The notes under the pieces: generated by a model
The model's input: the letters and a program-made list of their open reading frames with translations, nothing else
Databases searched by the model: none
Told to the model about the DNA's origin: nothing
Source: Cyclobacteriaceae bacterium
Lineage (GTDB): Bacteria; Bacteroidota; Bacteroidia; Cytophagales; Cyclobacteriaceae
Direction: 5' to 3'
Length of the DNA stretch: 64,000 nucleotides
Assembly: GCA_030584025.1 (NCBI GenBank)
Contig: CP129487.1
Span: 2,995,001 to 3,059,000 of the forward strand
Shown: positions 1-8,252 of the stretch, one piece after another
How positions within the stretch are numbered: position 1 is the stretch's first letter
How the letters are laid out: each line of letters starts with the position of its first letter
Position numbers and translations under genes: made by a program

Positions 1-5
1 TCATT

Positions 6-491
6 TCAGTTAGGGTTAGTCTGAGTGGTTAATTTTTTGTTCTCGCAATTTGGCTTTGTGCAAGATGCGTAAAGAATCAGTGAATGATGCATAACATTGA
101 AATGCAGTATCTCTTCCACTGTTTTCTGGATATTCTGAATTCTCGGATCGCAGAATTCAATTACTTTATGGCAATCGGTACAAATTAAGTGATCATGTTG
201 TTTAAAGCCGTAGGATTTTTCGTATTGCGCCAGGTTCTTTCCGAATTGGTGTTTGCTCACCAGATCGCACTCAACCAACAAATCCAATGTATTGTAAACA
301 GTGGCCCGGCTAACCCGGTAATTGTTGTTTTTCATGCTGATGTAGAGTGATTCCACATCAAAATGCCCATTACGCGAATAGATTTCTTCCAGGATGGCAT
401 ACCGTTCCGGAGTTTTGCGTAGCGCTTTATTCTCCAGGTAGGCCGAAAAAATTTTTTTTACCTCTTCAAATGTTGTCTGGCTACTTGTCAT
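6..491 (-). CDS. Fur-family transcriptional regulator
   Basis: A metal- or peroxide-sensing repressor of the Fur/PerR/Zur superfamily, about 161 residues, the usual family length. The N-terminal half is a winged helix (RVSRATVYNTLDLL is the recognition-helix region). The C-terminal half has the family's metal-binding pattern: HDHLICTDC supplies the His-x-His and the first Cys pair, and CTKPNC the second Cys pair of the structural zinc site. The reading frame extends upstream to a TTG at 533, but the ATG at 491 (MTSSQTTFEEVKK) gives a normal Fur N-terminus and is preferred. It lies 47 bases after rel on the same strand, so the two are probably co-transcribed. Which metal or signal it senses cannot be told from the sequence. 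Confidence 0.9.
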   Translation of the reverse strand: MTSSQTTFEEVKKIFSAYLENKALRKTPERYAILEEIYSRNGHFDVESLYISMKNNNYRVSRATVYNTLDLLVECDLVSKHQFGKNLAQYEKSYGFKQHDHLICTDCHKVIEFCDPRIQNIQKTVEEILHFNVMHHSLILYASCTKPNCENKKLTTQTNPN

Positions 492-538
492 TTCGATCAG
501 CGGCAAAGATAGAACCCGACTGCTCCATTTCAAACAGA

Positions 539-2761
539 TTATTCAACCCCTTTGGAGTCGAACCGGCTAACTTTAACCACCCCTTCAACTTTTTCCAGCT
601 TGTTAACCAGTTGCTCAAGGTGGCGGGTATCGTGAACGTAAAGCATAATTTCACCCTCGAAGATACCTGTATCCGTATAAAAGGACATGGAGCTCATGTT
701 CACCTTCAGTTCCTCAGAAATAATTTTGGAAACATCATTAATCAATCCTACCCGGTCCGTTCCCCTGATTTTCAGGCCGGTAAGAAAGGCAACTTCGTGT
801 TGGGATGTCCATTTTGCTTTCACAACCCGGTTTCCATGATTTGCCAATAGCTCGGCAGCGTTTGGACAGGTTGTTCTATGAATTTTTATCCCCTCATTTA
901 CCGTAACAAATCCAAAAACGTCATCGCCAGGAATAGGCGTGCAGCACTTGGCTAATTTATAGTCGACCACATCCATATCCTCGCCAATGAGCAAGATGTC
1001 GTCATATCTTCCCTTGGCACGGGTGAGTTCCTGCTCTACAACCTTGGCATCGGAAACGCGAACATTGGGTTTTGTTTTGAGGGGCGATTTTGGCTTAAAA
1101 TCCTTAAAGCGCTTGATATCGGCTGACGTGATAATGCCCTTGCCTACCCGATAATACAAATCAAAATGCGATGGCATGTTAAAGAACTCACGCAGATGTT
1201 CCAGTACTGCCTGGGTCGGATCGATTTTCATTTGCTTGAGCTTTCTGAGCACGATCTCCTTACCATCCTCTGCAATTTTCTTTTTATCCTCTTTTAATAC
1301 ATCCTTTATCCGACTTTTGGCCTTTGATGTTACCGCGAAACGAAGCCAATCCTCATGCGGCTTTTGTTTTTGTGATGTCAGAATTTCAATCTGATCGCCA
1401 TTCTTCAGCACATAATTTATGGGCACCAGTTTGTTATTCACTTTTGCGCCAATGCATTTTGAACCTACCTGCGAGTGAATTTCAAAAGCAAAATCAAGAG
1501 CTGTAGCTCCGTAGGGCAACGTTTTCAGCTCTCCGCGCGGAGTGAATACAAAGACTTCTTCGCTGAACAGGTTCCCCCGGAAGTCGTTTACAAAATCCAG
1601 TGCCGAGTGGTCGTTCTGCTCGAGTGTATCGCGAACTTTCATCAACCACTTCTCCAGGTTCGATTCATGGGCAGATGCTGTCTCTTTATACTTCCAGTGA
1701 GCGGCATAGCCCTTCTCTGCAATTTCGTCCATACGCTTGGTACGAATCTGTACCTCAACCCATTGGCCATTTTTAGCCATTACCGTTGTATGCAGCGACT
1801 CATATCCATTGGCTTTTGGTGTGCTTATCCAATCGCGTAGCCGATCAGGATTTGGTGTGTAAAAGTCGGTTACAATAGAATAAACCTGCCAGCAAGCAGC
1901 CTTTTCACTTTCGAAAGGTGTGTCTACAATAATCCTGATCGCAAACAGATCATACACCTCTTCAAACGGAATATTCTGTTTCTTCATTTTACTCCATATT
2001 GAGTAAATGGATTTAGGTCGACCCTTTATTTCGTACTTAACCTTATGTTTATCAAGCTCTTCACGAATGGGCTGGGTAAATGCTTTTATAAACTTGTTAC
2101 GAGATGCCCGGGTGTCATCAATATTTTGTGAAATGGATTCAAAATTTTGGCGATCTGTGAACCGCAGGTATAAATCTTCCAACTCACTTTTAATGGCATT
2201 CAAACCCAGGCGGTGGGCAAGTGGCGCGTAGAGATAAATTGTTTCAGAGGCAATTTTCAATTGTTTGTTGCGCGGCATACTGTCAAGTGTGCGCATGTTA
2301 TGCAAGCGGTCAGCGAGTTTAATCAGAATCACCCGCACGTCATCCGCCAGGGTGAATAGCATCTTACGGAAATTCTCGGCTTGCTGTGAGGTGCCGTATT
2401 CAAATACCCCGGAAACTTTGGTGAGGCCATCAATAATCCTGGCTACTTTACCGCCAAACATCCGTTCGATATCTGACAACTCGATGTCTGTGTCTTCCAC
2501 AACATCATGTAAAAGAGCGGCTATGATGGACGTTGTACCTAGCCCGATTTCTTCAACGCAAATCTCGGCTACAGCCAACGGGTGAAAGATATAGGGTTCG
2601 CCAGATTTTCTGCGCATATCCTTATGCGCCTCTACAGACATGGTAAACGCCTTTTTTATTCGTTTTGCATCATCTTCCTTTAAAACGGGTTTTGCCTTAC
2701 GCAACAACCTCCGGTATCGGTTAATTATTTCCCGTTTCTCCTGCTCTACATCAATTACCAT
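539..2761 (-). CDS. rel: Bifunctional (p)ppGpp synthetase/hydrolase (RelA/SpoT family)
   Basis: Makes and degrades the stringent-response alarmone (p)ppGpp in the cytoplasm. At 740 residues it is a full-length long RSH protein. Domains in order: HD hydrolase (metal-binding His85-Asp86 in ALLHDVVEDTD, plus RLHNMRTL), synthetase (GRPKSIYSIW, YDLFAIRIIV, GYESLHTTV), TGS (VFVFTPRGELKTLPYGATA), a Cys-rich zinc-finger region (KCCTPIPGDDVFGF) and a C-terminal ACT domain (GTDRVGLINDVSKII). The intact HD motif indicates hydrolase activity, so this is a Rel/SpoT-type bifunctional enzyme, not a synthetase-only RelA. It starts at the ATG at 2761 and reads away from the divergent tRNA-Leu. The Fur-family gene follows. 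Confidence 0.96.
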   Translation of the reverse strand: MVIDVEQEKREIINRYRRLLRKAKPVLKEDDAKRIKKAFTMSVEAHKDMRRKSGEPYIFHPLAVAEICVEEIGLGTTSIIAALLHDVVEDTDIELSDIERMFGGKVARIIDGLTKVSGVFEYGTSQQAENFRKMLFTLADDVRVILIKLADRLHNMRTLDSMPRNKQLKIASETIYLYAPLAHRLGLNAIKSELEDLYLRFTDRQNFESISQNIDDTRASRNKFIKAFTQPIREELDKHKVKYEIKGRPKSIYSIWSKMKKQNIPFEEVYDLFAIRIIVDTPFESEKAACWQVYSIVTDFYTPNPDRLRDWISTPKANGYESLHTTVMAKNGQWVEVQIRTKRMDEIAEKGYAAHWKYKETASAHESNLEKWLMKVRDTLEQNDHSALDFVNDFRGNLFSEEVFVFTPRGELKTLPYGATALDFAFEIHSQVGSKCIGAKVNNKLVPINYVLKNGDQIEILTSQKQKPHEDWLRFAVTSKAKSRIKDVLKEDKKKIAEDGKEIVLRKLKQMKIDPTQAVLEHLREFFNMPSHFDLYYRVGKGIITSADIKRFKDFKPKSPLKTKPNVRVSDAKVVEQELTRAKGRYDDILLIGEDMDVVDYKLAKCCTPIPGDDVFGFVTVNEGIKIHRTTCPNAAELLANHGNRVVKAKWTSQHEVAFLTGLKIRGTDRVGLINDVSKIISEELKVNMSSMSFYTDTGIFEGEIMLYVHDTRHLEQLVNKLEKVEGVVKVSRFDSKGVE

Positions 2762-2829
2762 TTTTTCAGTTACCCTATTAACCCTTTAATTTAACACAAA
2801 ATCGGACTTCTGAATTTCCGAATATTCTA

Positions 2830-2837
2830 TAAATTTG
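2830..2837 (+). promoter_or_regulatory. Bacteroidota -7 box for tRNA-Leu
   Basis: TAAATTTG followed by C matches the Bacteroidota -7 consensus TAnnTTTG exactly. It is 40 bases before the mature tRNA 5' end. No clean -33 TTG is seen at the usual spacing; TTCTG at 2808-2812 is the nearest candidate. Confidence 0.6.
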
Positions 2838-2877
2838 CGCTCCTTTTAAATTAAAAGTCAGTAAAATTCAACCAAAC

Positions 2878-2959
2878 GCGGATGTGGCGTAATTGGTAGC
2901 CGCGCCAGACTTAGGATCTGGTGCCGCGAGGCGTGGGGGTTCGAGTCCCTCCATCCGCA
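2878..2959 (+). tRNA. tRNA-Leu(TAG)
   Basis: Cloverleaf with acceptor GCGGATG pairing with CATCCGC (2952-2958) and discriminator A at 2959. The anticodon stem CCAGA/TCTGG encloses loop CTTAGGA, giving anticodon TAG (codon CTA, Leu). A long extra arm (TGCCGCGAGGCG region), as expected for Leu, precedes the T loop TTCGAGT. CCA is not encoded. It has its own -7 box upstream and a hairpin terminator downstream. Confidence 0.96.
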
Positions 2960-2968
2960 CAAAACCCG

Positions 2969-3001
2969 AACCCTTGATGCCAAACGGCATTGAGGGTTCT
3001 T
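2969..3001 (+). terminator. Hairpin terminator after tRNA-Leu
   Basis: AACCCTTGATGCC (2969-2981) pairs with GGCATTGAGGGTT (2986-2998) around loop AAAC, with two G-U wobbles. Only a weak T-rich tail (CTTGATTT) follows. It probably ends the tRNA transcript before tig. Confidence 0.6.
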
Positions 3002-3033
3002 GATTTAACAGAGATACACTAAAATTTACAGCT

Positions 3034-4380
3034 TTGGAGATTACACTGGACAAAAAGAACAAAACAGAAGGGTTAATTAAGATTAAACTCGGGCAAAGCG
3101 ACTACCAGAACCAGGTAGATGATAAAATAAGGGATTACGCCCGTAAGGCCAGTCTGAAAGGATTTCGCCCGGGAAAGGTTCCAAATGGCGTTATCAAGCG
3201 CATGTTTGGAAAATCGATCTTGGTTGAGGAAATCAATAATGTGCTTTCGCGTAAGCTCAATGACTATATAAAGGACAATAAGCTGCGAATAATCGGAGAA
3301 CCCCTGCCGGTTGCCGATCAGTCAAACCAAATTGACTGGGAAACCCAAAAGGATTTTGAATTTGACTACCAGATTGGTCTTGTTGAAGATTTCACGTACG
3401 ACCTTTCACAAAAAGTAAAGATTAAATCACACCCCATTACAGTAGATGTAAAGGTAATTGATGAAACTGTTCAGGATCTTAAGAAGCGCTTCGGAAAAGT
3501 GAATTACCCTGACACCAGTGAAGTTGGGGACAACCTCTTTGGATCGCTGAAAGCAGAAGGCAGTGACTTTCAGAAGGAGTCGGTATTTTTTGCTACTGAT
3601 AAGGTGGCCAAAAAGGAGCAAAAAAAGTTTATTGGTCTGAAAAAGGATGATACAGTAACATTCGAAATCGAAAAACTTTTTGATGAAGCCTCTGAACTTG
3701 CCCAACTACTGGATGTATCATTGGAAGAAGCGAAGTCGATTAAAGGAAAGCACACCCTTACCCTTACCAACATAAGCCGCACTGAGCCAGCTGAAATGGG
3801 ACAAGAGTTATTTGACCGTGTGTTTGGTAAGGATGCCGTAAAGAACGAAGAAGAATTTATTCAAAAGATTAAAGAAACCATTCAGGGTAATTATCAACGC
3901 GAAACTGAACACTTTCTTGATCATTACATTGAAGATCATTTTATCAGTAACACGAAAATTTCCTTGCCTGAAGATTTTTTAAAGAACTGGTTAAAGGCAA
4001 CCAGTGAAGGTCAGGTAACAGATGAGGTGATCGCCAAGGAATTTGAAAGTTACATTCGTTCTGTAAAATGGGACTTGATCAAAAATAAGATTGCCGATGA
4101 CCATAACATTAAGGTTGATGCCGATGAGGTTAAGGCTAAGGCTCGTGAAATGATTATCGCCCAGTTTGGTGGCCCGGCTATTGCCAGCCAGTTGCAGGAT
4201 CGATTGGATGCCATTACGGACAACTACCTGTCGAATGAAAACGGACAAAACTTTATGCGCCTGTACAACCAACTGCGCCTTGAACGCATTATGAAGGTGA
4301 TTAAGGAAAACATTACCGTGCAGGAGAAGCCCGTTAGCCTGGATGAGTTCAAAAAGATTGTTGAAGAACACAAGCACTAG
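3034..4380 (+). CDS. tig: Trigger factor, ribosome-associated chaperone/prolyl isomerase
   Basis: Binds nascent chains at the ribosome exit tunnel. It has 448 residues, typical for the family. The ribosome-binding signature GFRPGKVP is at residues 43-50 of the N-terminal domain. A divergent FKBP-like middle region and a long helical C-terminal substrate-binding domain follow. The start is a TTG at 3034 (MEITLDKKNK). The family always starts within a few residues of this strand and no ATG lies nearby, so TTG is accepted. It is followed by a strong terminator, then clpP and clpX, the familiar tig-clpP-clpX order. The PPIase region is poorly conserved, as is usual in Bacteroidota, so isomerase activity is uncertain. 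Confidence 0.93.
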   Translation: MEITLDKKNKTEGLIKIKLGQSDYQNQVDDKIRDYARKASLKGFRPGKVPNGVIKRMFGKSILVEEINNVLSRKLNDYIKDNKLRIIGEPLPVADQSNQIDWETQKDFEFDYQIGLVEDFTYDLSQKVKIKSHPITVDVKVIDETVQDLKKRFGKVNYPDTSEVGDNLFGSLKAEGSDFQKESVFFATDKVAKKEQKKFIGLKKDDTVTFEIEKLFDEASELAQLLDVSLEEAKSIKGKHTLTLTNISRTEPAEMGQELFDRVFGKDAVKNEEEFIQKIKETIQGNYQRETEHFLDHYIEDHFISNTKISLPEDFLKNWLKATSEGQVTDEVIAKEFESYIRSVKWDLIKNKIADDHNIKVDADEVKAKAREMIIAQFGGPAIASQLQDRLDAITDNYLSNENGQNFMRLYNQLRLERIMKVIKENITVQEKPVSLDEFKKIVEEHKH

Positions 4381-4403
4381 ACTAAAAATCGGCATATTTC
4401 GAC

Positions 4404-4437
4404 AATGGTTTTGGGGTCCCAAAACCATTTTTTTTTT
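4404..4437 (+). terminator. Rho-independent terminator after tig
   Basis: AATGGTTTTGG (4404-4414) pairs perfectly with CCAAAACCATT (4419-4429) around a short loop, and an uninterrupted T run follows to 4437. It separates tig from clpP. Confidence 0.9.
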
Positions 4438-4536
4438 GAATTTTGGCCAGCACGGGGATATTTATTTCAATTTCGGTGTTCCGATTCAGTAAAAACTATA
4501 ATTTGGACTCATATCAAGAAAATTTAATCAACCAGT

Positions 4537-5208
4537 ATGGATAAAAATAACGAATTCAGAAAATACGCGGTGCATCACCTGGGAATGAGTGGCCACACCA
4601 TTGATGATTATGCACACAAGATTGACAACATGACGCAATATGTCATCGAAGAGCGTCCCGGTAACTTCCGCGCCATTGATGTATTTACCCGATTAATTTC
4701 AGACCGGATTATCTTTTTGGGAATGGGAGTTGATGACCAGATCGCCAACCTCATTACTGCCCAATTGTTGTTTTTGGAATCTGCTGATCCCAAGAAAGAT
4801 ATCATTATGTACATCAATAGTCCGGGTGGTTCAGTGTATGCCGGGCTTGGCATTTACGATACCATGCAGTACGTTAATCCGGATGTATCAACTATTTGTA
4901 CAGGTCTGGCAGCGTCTATGGCGGCTGTATTGTTGTGCTCAGGTGCAGCTAAAAAGCGCTCTGGCCTACCCCATTCTCGCATCATGATCCACCAGCCCAT
5001 GAGCGGCATGCAGGGCCAGGTGGCCGATATGGAAATTACCCTGCGGCAGACCCTGGAAGTAAAAAAGGACCTTTACACCATTATTTCCAAGCATAGCGGT
5101 CAATCATACGATAAAATTGAAAAAGATTCGGACCGGGATTACTGGATGCGGGCTGCCGAAGCTAAGGAATACGGCCTTATTGACGAGGTTTTGGAGCGTA
5201 AGAAGTAA
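4537..5208 (+). CDS. clpP: ATP-dependent Clp protease proteolytic subunit
   Basis: Serine peptidase that forms the barrel of the ClpXP/ClpAP protease. It has 223 residues. The catalytic triad is visible: Ser127 in GLAASMAA, His152 in RIMIHQPMSG and Asp201 in DRDYWM. The substrate-channel motif NSPGGSVYAG is at about residues 95-103. It starts at the ATG at 4537. The N-terminal stretch before the mature region (MDKNNEFRKYAVHHLG) resembles a processed propeptide. It sits between the tig terminator and clpX, whose own promoter box suggests that clpX can also be transcribed separately. Confidence 0.97.
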   Translation: MDKNNEFRKYAVHHLGMSGHTIDDYAHKIDNMTQYVIEERPGNFRAIDVFTRLISDRIIFLGMGVDDQIANLITAQLLFLESADPKKDIIMYINSPGGSVYAGLGIYDTMQYVNPDVSTICTGLAASMAAVLLCSGAAKKRSGLPHSRIMIHQPMSGMQGQVADMEITLRQTLEVKKDLYTIISKHSGQSYDKIEKDSDRDYWMRAAEAKEYGLIDEVLERKK

Positions 5209-5259
5209 TTTCCTCATTATTCCAAAGGGTTGAGGGTCAATTTAGTGGGCTGAAATTGG

Positions 5260-5267
5260 TAACTTTG
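5260..5267 (+). promoter_or_regulatory. Bacteroidota -7 box upstream of clpX
   Basis: TAACTTTG followed by C is an exact TAnnTTTG match in the clpP-clpX gap, 48 bases before the clpX ATG. It suggests clpX has its own promoter. A TTG at 5230-5232 is somewhat too far upstream to be a normal -33 element. Confidence 0.5.
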
Positions 5268-5314
5268 CCCATTGAATTGGCCTTTTGGCTTATTTTCCAC
5301 TAGTCACCTATTAT

Positions 5315-6547
5315 ATGGCTGAAGTAACCTGTTCCTTTTGCGGCAGAAACAAGAAAGATGTTGACCTGATGATATCGGGTATACATGCCCATATTTGTGA
5401 TAAGTGCGTTACCCAAGCCAGCCAGATTTTGCAGGAAGAAAAGAAAAGCAAAACCGAGGCAGGGCTGGCTCCCAACTTTAAGCTGGTTAAGCCCAAGGAG
5501 ATCAAGAAATTCCTGGATGAGTATGTGATCGGTCAGGATGATGCCAAAAAGGTGATGTCCGTTGCGGTATACAATCATTACAAGCGGTTGATGCAACGCA
5601 AAGTTGATACCGATATAACCATTGAAAAATCGAACATCATTATGGTTGGTGAAACGGGCACGGGTAAAACGTACCTTGCACGTACATTGGCCAAGTTACT
5701 TCAGGTACCTTTTTGTATTGCCGATGCTACTGTATTGACAGAAGCCGGTTATGTAGGAGAAGATGTAGAGAGTATTTTAACGCGCCTGTTACAGGCTGCC
5801 GATTATAATGTAGAAGCGGCCGAACGCGGTATTGTCTATATAGATGAGATTGATAAAATCGCCCGCAAATCCGATAATCCATCCATTACACGCGATGTAA
5901 GTGGTGAGGGTGTACAGCAGGCTTTATTGAAATTATTGGAAGGCACTTCGGTAAACGTGCCTCCGCAAGGTGGCCGCAAGCACCCTGATCAGAAAATGAT
6001 CAGCGTAAACACCGAAAACATTTTGTTTATATGTGGTGGTGCTTTCGAAGGCATTTCAAGATTCATTGCAAATCGATTAAATACAAGACCACTGGGCTTT
6101 GCCTCATCATCCGGGCTTCATCCCTCCGATATTGATAAAGACAACCTGATTCAATTTGTCTCCGCACAGGATTTAAAAAGCTTCGGGCTGATACCAGAAT
6201 TAATAGGCCGATTGCCGGTGGTTTCATTCCTCAATCCGCTTGATCACACCGCCCTTCGAAAAATATTAACCGAGCCAAAGAATGCCCTTACCAAGCAGTA
6301 CAAGAAACTGTTTGAAATGGAAGGCATTGATCTGGAATTCAAGGAAGGGGCTATTGATTTTATAGTTGATAAGGCGATGGAGTTTAAACTTGGCGCCCGT
6401 GGCTTACGCAGCATCTGCGAGGCCATTATTAATGATGCCATGTTTGAATTGCCTTCCGAAAAAACAGCCGATAAGCTTGTGATTACCCGCGCCTATGCTG
6501 AAGAGAAATTCAGCAGATCGCAATACAGTAAGTTGAAGGTTGCTTAG
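5315..6547 (+). CDS. clpX: ATP-dependent Clp protease ATP-binding subunit ClpX
   Basis: AAA+ unfoldase that feeds substrates to ClpP. It has 410 residues from the ATG at 5315. The N-terminal zinc-binding domain has Cys6, Cys9, Cys28 and Cys31 (CSFCGRNKK ... HICDKC). Walker A is GETGTGKT at about residue 112 and Walker B is YIDEIDK at about 175. The sensor and C-terminal region (GRLPVVSFLNPLD, LGARGLRSICEAI) are intact. The frame opens at a TTG at 5285, adding ten residues, but MAEVTCSFCGR is the usual ClpX N-terminus. The stop overlaps the end of the convergent lpxB by four bases. Confidence 0.97.
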   Translation: MAEVTCSFCGRNKKDVDLMISGIHAHICDKCVTQASQILQEEKKSKTEAGLAPNFKLVKPKEIKKFLDEYVIGQDDAKKVMSVAVYNHYKRLMQRKVDTDITIEKSNIIMVGETGTGKTYLARTLAKLLQVPFCIADATVLTEAGYVGEDVESILTRLLQAADYNVEAAERGIVYIDEIDKIARKSDNPSITRDVSGEGVQQALLKLLEGTSVNVPPQGGRKHPDQKMISVNTENILFICGGAFEGISRFIANRLNTRPLGFASSSGLHPSDIDKDNLIQFVSAQDLKSFGLIPELIGRLPVVSFLNPLDHTALRKILTEPKNALTKQYKKLFEMEGIDLEFKEGAIDFIVDKAMEFKLGARGLRSICEAIINDAMFELPSEKTADKLVITRAYAEEKFSRSQYSKLKVA

Positions 6548-7689
6548 TCAATTTGAGAATTTGAAGATTGAAGATAGTGTAGCATCAAGGTTGCAGTATT
6601 CTCAGAAGCCGAACCGGTGTCCAATGCTCTTCGGATCTCCTTATATCCTTCCGATATCTTTTCCTGGTATTGCTTATTTGTTAAGATCAAGTTCAGTTCT
6701 GCCAACACCTCAGCGGCATTCGCCTTTTGCTGGATCATTTCTTTAACCACTTCCCTTCCTGCTATCAGGTTAACCAGCGATATAAACGGAACCCTGATGA
6801 GGTTTTTAGCAATTGTGTAACTAACAAAGCTTGTTTTGTACACAACGATTTGTGGCACCATAAAAAGAGCAGTCTCCAGGGTTGCAGTACCGGAGGTTAC
6901 AATTGCTGCACTTGCATAGCTCAAGAGATCATATGTTTCGCCTTGAAAAAAAGAAACATTATTTAGCTCTTTCAACGGTTGATAAAGCTGCTGATCAAGG
7001 TTATCAACTGTAGCTACAGCAAACTGTGTTGCAGGCATGGCCTGTGCCACCCGGGCCATTAATGGAACAATCGCTTTAAGTTCTTGCTTTCGGCTTCCCG
7101 GTAACAAGGCAATCAATGGCTTATCAGAACTCAGTTTATTCTTAGCAAGAAAACCTTCATCTACCCGATGGGCCTTGACGGCATCCAATACCGGGTTTCC
7201 TACATAATCCACTTTCCAATCGAATTTCAGGAAAAATTCCGTCTCGAACGGAAGAATAACAAACATTCTATCAATGTTTGCTTTCAACTTTTTTGCCCGA
7301 TTCTGATTCCATGCCCACACTTTGGGTGAGATGTACCAGAACACCCTATATCCATTTTCCTTTGCAAATTTTGCAATACGAAGATTAAATCCGGCATAGT
7401 CGATTAACACGACTACATCCGGTTTAAACTCCAGTATTTCCTGCTTGCATTGTCTTATTTTTTTTGAAATCGTGCTGAGGTTAGCCAAAACTTCAGCAAA
7501 ACCCATAAACGCGAGTTCACGGTAATGTGATGTAACACGCATCCCTGATCGCTCCATTTGATCGCCCCCAAAACCCATACAATTGAGATCAGGAGACTGT
7601 CTTGAAAGTGCAGCAATCAGGTTGCCGCCATGCAAATCTCCCGATCGCTCACCGGCAACGAAATATACCTTCAATCCTTCTGGTTTCAC
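6544..7689 (-). CDS. lpxB: Lipid-A-disaccharide synthase
   Basis: GT19 glycosyltransferase that joins UDP-2,3-diacylglucosamine and lipid X into the lipid A disaccharide at the inner face of the cytoplasmic membrane. It has 381 residues, normal length. The N-terminal motif YFVAGERSGDLHGGNLIAAL and the donor-site regions LLPGSRKQEL and VTSGTATLETALF are characteristic. It shows that the organism makes lipid A, so it is Gram-negative. It is co-directional with queD, 15 bases upstream, and tail-to-tail with clpX with a four-base overlap. Other lpx genes are not in the window. Confidence 0.95.
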   Translation of the reverse strand: MKPEGLKVYFVAGERSGDLHGGNLIAALSRQSPDLNCMGFGGDQMERSGMRVTSHYRELAFMGFAEVLANLSTISKKIRQCKQEILEFKPDVVVLIDYAGFNLRIAKFAKENGYRVFWYISPKVWAWNQNRAKKLKANIDRMFVILPFETEFFLKFDWKVDYVGNPVLDAVKAHRVDEGFLAKNKLSSDKPLIALLPGSRKQELKAIVPLMARVAQAMPATQFAVATVDNLDQQLYQPLKELNNVSFFQGETYDLLSYASAAIVTSGTATLETALFMVPQIVVYKTSFVSYTIAKNLIRVPFISLVNLIAGREVVKEMIQQKANAAEVLAELNLILTNKQYQEKISEGYKEIRRALDTGSASENTATLMLHYLQSSNSQID

Positions 7690-7704
7690 CGTTGGAAGGT
7701 AGCA

Positions 7705-8124
7705 CTATTCACCAAAGTACTCAACATAATTGCGGGGTGTTTCGTACAGCCGCAGGCTATGCAGTTTACCGTATTTTGTGATAGAGGGAAGCTTCTGATC
7801 AAGAATTTTCCATATCTCAACGATCAGGTTTTCGCAGCTGGCCAGTTTGCCTTGCATAAAATCGACATCGAGGTTGATATTCTTATGATCTAGCTTGTCA
7901 ACTACCTCTGTACGAATAAGCGTGCTTAATCTTTTCAGGTCAACAACAAACCCAGTTTCTGGATCTGGTGTGCCCTTCACGGTAACAATCAAATCGAAGT
8001 TATGGCCATGCCAATTATCATTGGCGCAGGGGCCAAATACTTCAATATTCTTTTCCTTCGTCCAGGCTGGATTATACAGCTTATGAGCTGCGTTGAAGTG
8101 TTCTTTACGGGAGATGTAGAGCAT
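7705..8124 (-). CDS. queD: 6-carboxytetrahydropterin synthase / 6-pyruvoyl-tetrahydropterin synthase family
   Basis: A T-fold enzyme of 139 residues acting on dihydroneopterin triphosphate. In bacteria it usually makes 6-carboxytetrahydropterin for queuosine. Zinc ligands are His14 (NAAHKL), His39 and His41 (WHGHNF). The catalytic Cys is Cys33 in FGPCANDN, and the second active-site region is LDHKNIN. The presence of queE at 29.4-30.0 kb supports the queuosine role. The motif also fits eukaryotic-type PTPS, so a tetrahydropterin role cannot be excluded. It leads a two-gene operon with lpxB and has an upstream -7 box. Confidence 0.9.
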   Translation of the reverse strand: MLYISRKEHFNAAHKLYNPAWTKEKNIEVFGPCANDNWHGHNFDLIVTVKGTPDPETGFVVDLKRLSTLIRTEVVDKLDHKNINLDVDFMQGKLASCENLIVEIWKILDQKLPSITKYGKLHSLRLYETPRNYVEYFGE

Positions 8125-8144
8125 ATCTCATTCCAATTGTATTA

Positions 8145-8152
8145 CAAAGCTA
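8145..8152 (-). promoter_or_regulatory. Bacteroidota -7 box upstream of queD-lpxB
   Basis: On the minus strand this reads TAGCTTTG, an exact TAnnTTTG match 20 bases before the queD ATG. The 8125-8252 gap holds no other clear signal. Confidence 0.5.
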
Positions 8153-8252
8153 GTAACAATCTAAACAAAACCCAGTGAGCCTATCTGTGGATATGTCACA
8201 CAAAACATAAATATAATGATGAAGGTAAGACTTAGCACTAAACTGTAATAAC

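Noticed and set aside
2868..3062. 64-residue minus-strand open frame across tRNA-Leu
   Set aside because: It lies wholly over the tRNA, its terminator and the start of tig; no coding signal.
5285..5314. TTG start for clpX
   Set aside because: The ATG at 5315 gives the conserved ClpX N-terminus with the zinc cysteines at normal distance.
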